NCBI GenBank assembly: GCA_026398435.1
Contig: JAPLSW010000050.1
Coordinates: 1 to 64,000, forward strand
DNA from: Chlamydiota bacterium
Lineage (GTDB): Bacteria > Chlamydiota > Chlamydiia > Chlamydiales > Rhabdochlamydiaceae
DNA length: 64,000 bases
Reading direction: 5' to 3'
In this document: positions 1-7,417 of the stretch, piece after piece
Numbering within the stretch: position 1 is the stretch's first letter
Layout: the number at the start of each line of letters is the position of its first letter
Translations under genes and position numbers: made by a program
Notes under the pieces: model-generated
The model's database searches: none
Told to the model about the DNA's origin: nothing
The model's input: the letters and a program-made list of their open reading frames with translations, nothing else

Positions 1-135
1 CGTCGGGTCAGCACTTTGCTATGGCTTCCTTCAGATTCCACCTCACGATGGACACCCTTGCCAGTCGCTAATAGTTCCCCTTATCGGGCCTATAGAAGAC
101 TTTCACTCCCTAGTATTGTGTCATGCCAGTCGCAC
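1..135 (-). mobile_element. 5' end of a group II intron (domain I), truncated by the window edge
   Basis: Read on the minus strand, the sequence starts GTGCGACTGGCATG at base 135. It continues with elements typical of bacterial group II intron domain I: a GTGAAAGTC segment, then CAAGGGTGTCC, GTGGAATCTGAAGGAAGC and a CAAA run. The rest of the ribozyme and any reverse transcriptase ORF lie outside the window to the left. The 5' junction follows immediately after the U-tract of a terminator hairpin, which is the known target preference of class C introns. The class is an inference; the intron identity itself is clear from the conserved blocks. A short open frame reading rightwards across the junction is not a gene. 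Confidence 0.85.
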
Positions 136-136
136 C

Positions 137-178
137 AAAAAAGCCCCCTTCTTCAGGAAGAAGAAGGGGGCTTTTTTT
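137..178 (-). terminator. Rho-independent terminator (symmetrical) downstream of the first gene
   Basis: A 12-bp GC-rich stem (143-154 with 160-171) and a 5-nt loop are flanked by A-runs and T-runs on both sides, so it could work in both directions. It lies about 30 bases after the stop of the minus-strand gene at 209. The group II intron begins right after its minus-strand T-tract. Confidence 0.9.
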
Positions 179-208
179 TAGGCTAATACTAAAGAGACTT
201 TCAAAACT

Positions 209-1189
209 TCACTTAGGATCTTGTAAAAATTCTAAGGCAGTAGTTTTATCAAGATCTGTTATGAGCGCGTCGCTACTATTATTTTTTCTTTTTGCAATGA
301 GGTCTAGTACGGCCTTTTCTTCAGAGTCTTGATCAAGGCATCTGTGGAATTCAGCCAAGAGATCTAAAAAGGCGACAAAATCTTCCTCTAGAGAAATTAG
401 AGATAGAAGGAGCTCTGCGGCTTTTATGAAAAGCTGCGTATCCCCACGGATTACTACAAAACGGGCTATTTCAAAGCACAGCTCAAGATCGGGATCTTCT
501 TCTTGCTGCTCAAGAAGGCCGAGTAACAGAATATCGCTTTCCTCAGAATCAGATACTACAAAAAGACGAGCCTTTAAAAAATCAAACCAGCTCTTCCCCT
601 GGACGTAATCATAAAATCCATCTAATAGCTCAGATGCATAGATCTCATCTTTTGCGTCCATTTGCTCTATAATGTAATCGTATAAAAAGGTTTCAATATC
701 ATGGGCGCAGTATTGAGAGACCATCTGAAACACTTCTTCCGGTTTGCCTCCTGAATCAACGCTCTGATCAAGGATGTCTTCCAATTCGGTTAAAGCCTTT
801 TGCAAGGACTCTTCATCAGTAAGAGTTCCATTATCATAGAGATCGATGAGATGATCGAGCTCATCCCCAAAAATGGATAGAGTCTGCTTGGAGGGAAGAA
901 GGCGTCTCCACAGCTCAAAAGTAATCAGGTACGCTTCGTCCTGCTTCTCATCTTCTTCTTCATCCACCCATAGGAAATCAATCAAATCTTCAGGGCTATC
1001 GCATGACTCAGCATAAGCCAAATAACTTTTTTCATTTAAAGAAATGCCTAGCGCGGAAAGGCGGGCAAAGAGTTCTTCTATAGGCATAGCTCTATAGGAA
1101 GCGACTTGCCATGGTTTGACCTCAGTTTGAGGATCTTCGGCTCGGGAGAGCTTTAAAAGATTATTAAGTGCTTTTCCTTTAAAACGCAT
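209..1189 (-). CDS. Hypothetical acidic helical protein
   Basis: A 326-residue protein that I do not recognise. It is strongly acidic, Leu-rich and predicted helical throughout, with no signal peptide and no membrane segment, so it is probably cytosolic or a secreted effector/chaperone-like protein. I chose the ATG at 1189 because a perfect AGGAGG lies 6 bases upstream; the frame stays open 28 codons further up, but that extension is basic and overlaps the divergent gene's leader. It is transcribed away from the pseudopilin gene at 1284 and ends at a strong terminator. Function unknown. Confidence 0.75.
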   Translation of the reverse strand: MRFKGKALNNLLKLSRAEDPQTEVKPWQVASYRAMPIEELFARLSALGISLNEKSYLAYAESCDSPEDLIDFLWVDEEEDEKQDEAYLITFELWRRLLPSKQTLSIFGDELDHLIDLYDNGTLTDEESLQKALTELEDILDQSVDSGGKPEEVFQMVSQYCAHDIETFLYDYIIEQMDAKDEIYASELLDGFYDYVQGKSWFDFLKARLFVVSDSEESDILLLGLLEQQEEDPDLELCFEIARFVVIRGDTQLFIKAAELLLSLISLEEDFVAFLDLLAEFHRCLDQDSEEKAVLDLIAKRKNNSSDALITDLDKTTALEFLQDPK

Positions 1190-1283
1190 ACGCCTCCTGA
1201 TAGTTGGTCTCCTAGGATACTCTGTTAAAGAATATCTCGTCAAACTCTTGCGAGGAAAACTCCCACTCTTCATACTTTATCCT

Positions 1284-1763
1284 ATGAAAAGAGCCCAAAC
1301 CAAAAAATACTCCTTCCTCCTTCTAGAACTAATGGTAGCCCTCGCCCTTGTATCTACCTGCGCAATCCCTTTGGTACGCACCCCTTATCTCTATATGAAA
1401 AGGCAGACACAGGCCCTTGAGGAGATTGAGCTCCACCTGGAATCAGAAAAAGCCTTGGGAATTCTCAAGGAAAAATTTTACACAAATGAAATAGCCTGGA
1501 AAGAGCTCGAATCTGCTCAAAAAAAATCTTTAGTTTTAAGCGAGGACTCCTTGATTTCACCAAAACTTGGAGCCACCTACCTTAGGACGTGCAGAATAAA
1601 GTCAGTCTTATTGAAAGATGGGAAAAATGAGGAGCTTTGGGCAAAAGTAATCCTAGAGATAAAGTTTACTCAGCCTGGATCCAAAAAGAAGGGAAAGAAA
1701 TTTTTTCACACCCTGGCGCTCTGCCAAAAAGAAATCCCTATACAAGCTATAGGAAACGAATAA
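1284..1763 (+). CDS. Pseudopilin-like protein with type IV prepilin N-terminus
   Basis: A 159-residue protein with a short basic leader followed by a hydrophobic prepilin helix: KKYS|FLLLELMVALALV, with Glu at position 5 after the presumed cleavage point. The residue before the cut would be Ser instead of the usual Gly. The remainder is a charged soluble domain. The likely role is a minor pseudopilin of a type II secretion system, inserted in the inner membrane and processed by a prepilin peptidase. The downstream partners at 6815 and 7417 look like further members of the same set, separated by an inserted block. From memory this resembles the small genes after gspG in Chlamydia; that link is inference. 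The start is the internal ATG at 1284, giving the normal short leader. Confidence 0.7.
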   Translation: MKRAQTKKYSFLLLELMVALALVSTCAIPLVRTPYLYMKRQTQALEEIELHLESEKALGILKEKFYTNEIAWKELESAQKKSLVLSEDSLISPKLGATYLRTCRIKSVLLKDGKNEELWAKVILEIKFTQPGSKKKGKKFFHTLALCQKEIPIQAIGNE

Positions 1764-1785
1764 GGCCGCTTGAAATAGCGGCCTT
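1762..1785. terminator. Hairpin terminator between convergent genes
   Basis: A perfect 9-bp stem (AAGGCCGCT with AGCGGCCTT) and a 6-nt loop overlap the stop codon of the pseudopilin gene and are followed by a short T/A stretch. It sits between two convergent genes and may serve both. Confidence 0.65.
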
Positions 1786-1794
1786 AAAATGAAT

Positions 1795-2997
1795 CTAAAA
1801 ATCAAATGAGGAAGAAATCGTTAACCCTTGGAGATATAAATTTCCATTCGGGGTGTCAACAGATCCATACATATTGGTACTTCTGAAGGAAAAGAACATG
1901 TTTTGATCGAAAAACACCTGCATCTCATAGCCGGCTGTAAAATCTATCTTATATTTATCAGAGAAGAAATGAGTTCCCCATCCAAGCCCTAAGTTTAAAT
2001 CAAGATGAGTTCTTACACAGGAAATATCTGACTGGCTGATATTAACTGGATAATAAAGAACGCCATCATCGTCATAAGGTAATCCTGTTAGTAAATCCGT
2101 CATATCTTGTTTGAAGGACATTTTTGTATATCGAGTATAGAGAAGATCTGCCTCTCCATTTCCAAACAGCCTAAACCCGCAGCCTAAATTCCATTTTCCT
2201 TCTAAGGAAACCTTGGGCCCTACCCCCCAAGAATGGGTATTTTGTCTAATGACACTGCGAATAGGAGCAGCTTGATTATCTAAAAATGCCCCTTCAACGG
2301 CGATACTATTCATATTATACGCCTGAGAAATCCAAGCGCCTCTTACACCGATTGTGGGATGAATCTGAACTTTAGTTCCTAGATAATACCATCGTCCTAA
2401 ATCTAGATCAGCAATGTCCATCCCGAGCTTCCACTTGCCAGACGAACTGTTGAATAAAAATCCATCCCAATCTGGGAAAGATAAAGATGTATATACCCCT
2501 TTAGTAGCTGCAGCTCCACCTTCTACAGAGATACTTTTAGTATTGCTTGCATGAAACCAAGTATATTCTGCATGAAGATCCCAATCATCGTGACCTAAAA
2601 AACCACCGACCCCTAATCGAAATCCAGGATGATAATCAAAATCCATAGAAGTTCCTTTAAGGTTCGTGTCAAAGGCCTTATCATCCCCCCCCCCAGTATC
2701 TCCATTGGGATAATTTGTGCTCCACCCTAAGTTCATATCGTCTTGCGAAGCCTGCCAATAGACTAAGCTTGCATCAACGTACATGTTTACCGGGCAGGCT
2801 ACTCTGCTTCTGGCGCTATAATTATAGCCGCCGAGCATTTCAGGCTCTTGCATCATAATACATTCTGCAGAAGACTCGCTTGTAGTAGTATCGGTATTAG
2901 CTGCAAGTTGAGCTTGGCTTTCAGCTGCATATAAAGAACATCCTGCAAGCAAAAATGCACTCATAGAAAACTGCTTTTGATTCATGAAATAACCCAT
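1795..2997 (-). CDS. MOMP-like outer-membrane beta-barrel protein
   Basis: A 400-residue outer-membrane porin-like protein. It has an N-terminal signal sequence (hydrophobic stretch ending LLAGCSLYAAES, where LAGC could even be a lipobox), then alternating aromatic/polar strands of a beta-barrel, and ends with a C-terminal Phe (SSSFDF), the usual BAM recognition residue. The N-terminal part carries spaced Cys residues and a CPVNMYVDASLVYWQAS motif typical of the expanded MOMP-like families of environmental chlamydiae. The start has AAGGAG 7 bases upstream. Likely role: porin and structural surface protein in the disulphide-linked envelope. It interrupts the pseudopilin cluster. Confidence 0.75.
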   Translation of the reverse strand: MGYFMNQKQFSMSAFLLAGCSLYAAESQAQLAANTDTTTSESSAECIMMQEPEMLGGYNYSARSRVACPVNMYVDASLVYWQASQDDMNLGWSTNYPNGDTGGGDDKAFDTNLKGTSMDFDYHPGFRLGVGGFLGHDDWDLHAEYTWFHASNTKSISVEGGAAATKGVYTSLSFPDWDGFLFNSSSGKWKLGMDIADLDLGRWYYLGTKVQIHPTIGVRGAWISQAYNMNSIAVEGAFLDNQAAPIRSVIRQNTHSWGVGPKVSLEGKWNLGCGFRLFGNGEADLLYTRYTKMSFKQDMTDLLTGLPYDDDGVLYYPVNISQSDISCVRTHLDLNLGLGWGTHFFSDKYKIDFTAGYEMQVFFDQNMFFSFRSTNMYGSVDTPNGNLYLQGLTISSSFDF

Positions 2998-3220
2998 GTC
3001 CCATCTCCTTATGGTTGTATAAATTTATTTAGAGTCTTGCAGGAAAAATTATTTTACACAATCCAGAAATCGACATTTAACAGCTCCATCCACGACACCA
3101 TATCTCGCAAATGCATTTTCTTTCTTCAATTATCCTGCTCAACCAAATACTCAAATGCTTTTCCTTGGGATTCATGCGCTAAAGAAACCGCTGCATATAG
3201 AGGTCGTGAATCTAATTTGT

Positions 3221-3430
3221 CTATAATAGAATAATCAAGAGAGGAAAAACGAATCCCATAAAGACTCTTAGGGTCAAATCACCCATTTTTTGGTCGTAAA
3301 CAAGAGTCGAATTATCGTTTTTTTGGTTAAATATTAAATTAAAAAATTTCATTTTTTCTAGTTTTTTCGGATCCAAAATTGTGGAATGGGATAAAGGCCC
3401 TGCATTGATGATGAGGTGATTAAAAACCAT
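3221..3430 (-). CDS. Small ORF next to a palindrome (doubtful)
   Basis: A 69-residue open frame with start ATG at 3430 and a TGAGGTGATT Shine-Dalgarno-like sequence just upstream, supplied by one arm of the palindrome at 3429-3457. It is Lys/Asn/Leu-rich with a hydrophobic C-terminus (VFPLLIILL). I recognise no family. It may be a chance ORF in an AT-rich spacer or a remnant of a gene that the palindrome once controlled. Confidence 0.25.
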   Translation of the reverse strand: MVFNHLIINAGPLSHSTILDPKKLEKMKFFNLIFNQKNDNSTLVYDQKMGDLTLRVFMGFVFPLLIILL

Positions 3431-3457
3431 AATCACCTCAAAAAGTGAGGTGATTAT
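3429..3457. promoter_or_regulatory. Palindromic operator, copy 1 (upstream of fic)
   Basis: Perfect 12-bp inverted repeat ATAATCACCTCA / TGAGGTGATTAT with a 5-nt spacer. A third half-site, TGAGGTGATTA, lies at 3412-3422. The same palindrome recurs at 3545-3573, directly in front of the Fic start codon, so this is probably a binding site for the Fic protein's own winged-helix domain or another local regulator. Confidence 0.7.
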
Positions 3458-3544
3458 GATCTACCTCTGTTTTTGAAGTAATTTTATCTGCTTGCTTATC
3501 AATAGCTTACATTTTCTTAATGCAAGATGAAGCGATTAAATGAT

Positions 3545-3573
3545 ATAATCGCCTCAAAAGATGAGGTGATTAC
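3545..3573. promoter_or_regulatory. Palindromic operator, copy 2, overlapping the fic ribosome-binding site
   Basis: Arms 3545-3556 and 3562-3573 match in 10 of 12 pairs with a 5-nt spacer, the same geometry as copy 1. The right arm TGAGGTGATTAC ends at the base before the ATG and contains GAGGTGA, an excellent Shine-Dalgarno. It can therefore act as a DNA operator covering the transcript start region or as an RNA hairpin hiding the ribosome-binding site. Confidence 0.75.
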
Positions 3574-4701
3574 ATGCGATGGATCTGGCAAAAAGCTGAT
3601 TGGCCGAAGTTTACGTGGGATGCTGAAACACTACTTCCTCTTCTTAGCAAGGCCCGCTTCGAACAAGGCAAGCTTCTGGCTCAAGCACAGGGTCTAGGTT
3701 TCGAGATAGGCAGGGAAGCTACCGTAAATATCTTGGTCGAAGAAGCCGTAAAAACATCAGAGATCGAAGGATCGCAACTAAACCGAGATGCCGTTCACTC
3801 TTCCGTAGCTAAGCACCTAGGAATTCCGACTTTTGGATTGCCTCAATCGACTCGATCTATTGATGGTCTAGTGGAAATTCTTCTCGATGCAACCCTAAAG
3901 CATGACCAACCTCTAACGGGAGAGAGACTAAAGTCTTGGCAAGCTGCTTTATTTCCTACAGGATACTCGGGGCTTTTTCGGATTCAGGTAGGAGAATGGC
4001 GTAGCTGGGAAGATCCGATGCAGGTTGTCTCCGGAGGAATGGGAAAAGAGGTCGTGCACTTAGAAGCAGTTCCTAGCCTTTCTTTAAAAAAGGAAATGGA
4101 GCAATTTCTCCTCTGGTGGGAAAAAAGTTTGAATCAAGTAGACGGCCTTTTGCGTGCAGGGATAGCTCATTTCTACTTCATTACCATTCATCCGTTTGAA
4201 GACGGGAACGGGCGCATTGCCCGTGCATTGACGGACATGGCATTGGCCCAAGACGAGAAAATCCTTACTCGGCTTTACAGTCTTTCTTCACAGATCATGA
4301 AAGAAAGAAAACAGTATTATGAGACTTTAGAGCGTTGTCAGAAAGGAGAGTTAGACATCACAATCTGGCTTGCGTGGTTCTTAGCAAGCTATACCCGATC
4401 ACTTAAGAATTCCGCCGGTTTAATTGCTGGTATTCTCGATAAAGCGTCCTTTTGGCAGTATTTCAACCAAGAAACGCTTTCCAATCGGCAGCGAAAAGTA
4501 GTGAATGCTCTTTTAGATGTAGGTAAGGGTAATTTTCAAGGAGGACTTACAACTCGCAAATATTCCTCCATTGCGAAAATCAGCCGAGCAACTGCCTTTC
4601 GTGAAATCACAGATTTACTTGAGAAAAAAGTGATTGTGCAAAATACCGGCAAAGGTCGGAGCGTAAGCTACGATCTGAATTGGGATGTTTGTCGGAGCTA
4701 G
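3574..4701 (+). CDS. Fic family protein (DUF4172 + Fic + C-terminal winged helix)
   Basis: A 375-residue Fic-domain protein, which normally transfers AMP from ATP to a hydroxyl side chain of a target protein. The core motif HPFEDGNGRIAR is intact at residues 206-217, including the catalytic His. An N-terminal inhibitory helix motif T61-xxx-E65-G66 (TSEIEG) marks a class II Fic enzyme that is self-inhibited. The N-terminus (WIWQKADWPKFTWD) fits the DUF4172 extension, and the C-terminus (about 305-375) looks like a winged helix-turn-helix. The gene stands alone, with tandem palindromes upstream, so autoregulation by its own DNA-binding domain is likely. No separate antitoxin gene is visible. 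Confidence 0.9.
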   Translation: MRWIWQKADWPKFTWDAETLLPLLSKARFEQGKLLAQAQGLGFEIGREATVNILVEEAVKTSEIEGSQLNRDAVHSSVAKHLGIPTFGLPQSTRSIDGLVEILLDATLKHDQPLTGERLKSWQAALFPTGYSGLFRIQVGEWRSWEDPMQVVSGGMGKEVVHLEAVPSLSLKKEMEQFLLWWEKSLNQVDGLLRAGIAHFYFITIHPFEDGNGRIARALTDMALAQDEKILTRLYSLSSQIMKERKQYYETLERCQKGELDITIWLAWFLASYTRSLKNSAGLIAGILDKASFWQYFNQETLSNRQRKVVNALLDVGKGNFQGGLTTRKYSSIAKISRATAFREITDLLEKKVIVQNTGKGRSVSYDLNWDVCRS

Positions 4702-4881
4702 CCTTGCCAAAAACGGGCGGGACGAGTCTTTTTTTAAAGCGGGAGTGACCTGGCTGGCTGCACAAAGACTCCCTTCCTTGACTTTTGCCACCACACTCCT
4801 ACACAAAATCCTCATTTTGATTTACCAAAATAACTAAATCCTATTTATTGAAATTTGGAATAACAACAAATAAGTACCCCT

Positions 4882-5025
4882 ATGCCTACAAAAAAGAAAA
4901 CTACGAAAAAGTCCACCCGTTCTAAAACAAAAAAAGCTGCAAAGCCCTCTCCCTCTAAGAATTTATGGATTGGGTCCGGGCATCTGTACCTACCCGAAGA
5001 TGAAACTATCCGAAAAGACTTTTAA
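4882..5025 (+). CDS. Lys-rich 47-residue protein upstream of the OPT transporter
   Basis: A 47-codon ORF (MPTKKKTTKKSTRSKTKKAA...). Its first half is almost only Lys, Thr, Ser and Ala, like the tails of chlamydial histone-like proteins. The second half is NLWIGSGHLYLPEDETIRKDF. It stops 12 bases before the OPT transporter start and probably shares its transcript. There is no strong Shine-Dalgarno. It might bind nucleic acid, but that is a guess from composition. Confidence 0.5.
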   Translation: MPTKKKTTKKSTRSKTKKAAKPSPSKNLWIGSGHLYLPEDETIRKDF

Positions 5026-5037
5026 GGCACACTTATC

Positions 5038-6795
5038 ATGACGACTAAATTTACTCCCTATATTAAAAGTGGCGTCAAAACTCCTGAGTTCACCGTAAGA
5101 GCGGTGATTCTAGGGGTTATCCTAGGCCTTGTTTTTGGTGTGGGCAATGCGTACTTGGGACTGAAGGTGGGAACGACGGTATCGGCCTCCATACCCGCCG
5201 CTGTTATGTCAATGGCGATACTCCGGACCTTTTTTCATCGGGCATCTATTCTAGAAAACAACCTCGTACAAACCATCGCCTCTGTCGGCGAGGGTCTTGC
5301 TGGAGGAGTTATTTTCACTGTGCCAGCTCTTTTTATTTTAGGGCAGCCTCCCTCCATCTTTCGTATTTTCTTACTCTCTTTACTGGGAGGAATTTTAGGG
5401 GTTTTATTCATGATACCGATGCGCAGATATATCATCGTACATGAACATGGTAACCTGCCTTTTCCTGAAGGAACGGCTTGCGCGGAAATCTTAAAATCTT
5501 CCCTTAAATTCTTAGAAAAAACAGAGTTCAGCCTCGATGGCACCCCCTCCCTTTTAGGTGTGGGGTATATCATAGGACCAAGAACGGCCTCTCTTCTTTT
5601 AGGTGGTGGCGGTATGGCCTGGTGGGTGATCATCCCTCTGATCAGATTTTTTGGAGAAGGCAATCCTACGATAATCCAGCCGGCAACCATTCCGATATCA
5701 CAGATGGATGCTGACCAAATCTGGTCTAGCTATGTTCGTTATATCGGTGCAGGAGCCGTGGCCGTTGGTGGCTTCTTAAGCCTTTTTCAGATCGGCCCCA
5801 TGATTGGTAAAACTATAAAAGCGGGAATAAAAGAACTCTTTGAAGGGGCAAGGCCTGATCATAAGATAGAAAGAACGGAAAAAGATATCTCGCTGCGCTG
5901 GCTCATTCTTGGAAGTGTAGCTATCATCCTGACTTTGTGGCTTTTCCCAGGGCTTCCTATGAACCTACTGACGATTCTGCTCCTTGTTGTATTGGGATTT
6001 TTCTTTGTAGCGGTGACCTCACTGACGGTTGGCATCATAGGAAGCACGTCAAATCCGGTATCGGGCATGACGATCACGACACTCCTTATTACCTGTTTTA
6101 TTTTTCTACTTCTCGGCTGGACTGAAAAAATTTATTTAATTTCAGCCATTACCATGAGTGTTGTAGCTAATGTCGCAATAGCTCTTGCCGGCACAACTTC
6201 TCAAGATCTAAAAACGGGATTCTTACTGGGAGCTACGCCTAGAAGCCAGCAGATCGCTGAGCTTATAGGTCTTGTGGTGCCAGCGGCCGCCATCGGCGGA
6301 ACGCTATACCTTCTAAGCAATGTGTACGGCTTCGGCTCAGCCCAGCTTCCGGCCCCTCAAGGGACTATGATGGCCCTTGTGGCCAAAGGGGTAATCCAAG
6401 GCAATATCCCCACAACACTGATGATTATTGGAGCTTTACTTGGGCTATTCATGCAGCTATTTAGACTGCCCATACTCCCATTTGCCATCGGCCTCTATCT
6501 GCCTCTATCACTGAGTACCCCCATCATGTTTGGGGGAATCGTCTCCTACCTTGTGGAAAAAAAATCTTCAAATCCTGACATGAAAAAACGGGGTATTTTA
6601 GCAGCCTCTGGCCTTGTGGCAGGCGATGCCTGCACAGGGGTTTTTATCGCCCTACTTTCTATACTCGGCATTGTCCCAGCAAGCAAGGCGGGTTTTCTTC
6701 CCGGGTATATTGGGATTGCGATCTTTGGAGCTTTGGGCCTTGCCTTAGGCTGGTTCTCCCTGAAACCAGCTTCTTTCTTTAAGAAAAAGGGATAA
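5038..6795 (+). CDS. OPT family oligopeptide transporter
   Basis: A 585-residue polytopic inner-membrane protein with about 14-16 hydrophobic segments. The N-terminus (EFTVRAVILGVILGLVFG, then NAYLGLKVGTTVSASIPAAV) is the signature of the prokaryotic OPT superfamily of proton-coupled oligopeptide or metal-chelate transporters. The length is at the low end of the family, but both ends look complete. It probably imports short peptides from the host, useful to an intracellular bacterium that also carries proline and methionine uptake genes in this window. It belongs to the block inserted between the pseudopilin genes. Confidence 0.85.
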   Translation: MTTKFTPYIKSGVKTPEFTVRAVILGVILGLVFGVGNAYLGLKVGTTVSASIPAAVMSMAILRTFFHRASILENNLVQTIASVGEGLAGGVIFTVPALFILGQPPSIFRIFLLSLLGGILGVLFMIPMRRYIIVHEHGNLPFPEGTACAEILKSSLKFLEKTEFSLDGTPSLLGVGYIIGPRTASLLLGGGGMAWWVIIPLIRFFGEGNPTIIQPATIPISQMDADQIWSSYVRYIGAGAVAVGGFLSLFQIGPMIGKTIKAGIKELFEGARPDHKIERTEKDISLRWLILGSVAIILTLWLFPGLPMNLLTILLLVVLGFFFVAVTSLTVGIIGSTSNPVSGMTITTLLITCFIFLLLGWTEKIYLISAITMSVVANVAIALAGTTSQDLKTGFLLGATPRSQQIAELIGLVVPAAAIGGTLYLLSNVYGFGSAQLPAPQGTMMALVAKGVIQGNIPTTLMIIGALLGLFMQLFRLPILPFAIGLYLPLSLSTPIMFGGIVSYLVEKKSSNPDMKKRGILAASGLVAGDACTGVFIALLSILGIVPASKAGFLPGYIGIAIFGALGLALGWFSLKPASFFKKKG

Positions 6796-6814
6796 TCCCT
6801 CATCCTCTTACGGT

Positions 6815-7417
6815 ATGAGGAAGACTACATATAAAAAGCATAAATTTTCTTTGACTCTCATAGAGGTCATGATCGCCCTTGTCCTTACAGGCATACTCAT
6901 GTCCTTTCTTTGGCAGGCCTATTTTGGACTGCAAAAGCAGCTCTACAAAATAGAAGAAAAGAAAGCACAGAGCCTTGAGGCCATAGCTTTTCAAGAAAGA
7001 ATCTCCAAACTCATCAGCTGGGTAAGTAAAGAAGACCCTCTCCTCTATACGGTAGAGAATAGACACGAGCCCAAGATGCTTATTTTTAAAGCCGAGATGC
7101 CAGTTGATCCCGATCCTGATTTTTCAGGACCCCTGCTTTGTGGACTCTATCTTTCAGAAAGTAATGAGCTCTGCATCACGGAGTGGGCAAGTGAAGACAA
7201 AGTCAGGTCTGAGGTCCTTATGGAAAAAGTGAGCAGTTTTGACACCTATTTTTATGAGGAAAAAAAGAAGACCTGGCAGCCCTCCTGGCCAGAAAATAGC
7301 AAATCGATGCCGGTGATGATTAGATGTAAAGTTACCAAAGGCTCTACTACCAGTGAATATTACTTCTTCCCCTCACAACACCTTGGACCCATCATTTACC
7401 CCAAACCCAAAGTCTGA
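6815..7417 (+). CDS. Pseudopilin-like protein (GspJ-like)
   Basis: A 200-residue protein with a prepilin-type N-terminus: basic leader, then FS|LTLIEVMIALVLTGILMSF, Glu at +5 and Ser where Gly is usual before the cut. The soluble part is about 160 residues. Size and IEVMIALVLTG resemble minor pseudopilin GspJ of type II secretion. The stop overlaps the start of the next gene by one base (TGATG), so the two are translationally coupled. It follows the OPT gene by 19 bases, which places the pseudopilin pair downstream of unrelated accessory genes. Confidence 0.7.
   Translation: MRKTTYKKHKFSLTLIEVMIALVLTGILMSFLWQAYFGLQKQLYKIEEKKAQSLEAIAFQERISKLISWVSKEDPLLYTVENRHEPKMLIFKAEMPVDPDPDFSGPLLCGLYLSESNELCITEWASEDKVRSEVLMEKVSSFDTYFYEEKKKTWQPSWPENSKSMPVMIRCKVTKGSTTSEYYFFPSQHLGPIIYPKPKV

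Larger units (their letters stand above)
3001..3573. other. Accessory intergenic spacer (573 bases)
   Basis: An AT-rich spacer between the porin gene and the Fic gene. The first part is the leader of the porin gene. The second part holds one doubtful small ORF and two copies of a TGAGGTGATTA palindrome. Nothing else supportable is seen. Confidence 0.6.

Noticed and set aside
123-332. 69-codon plus-strand ORF starting in the intron end
   Set aside because: It reads through the intron junction, the terminator hairpin and the antisense of the 209-1189 gene; no protein-like features.
4615-4815. Minus-strand ORF at the end of the Fic gene
   Set aside because: Antisense to the Fic C-terminus with no ribosome-binding site or recognisable motif.
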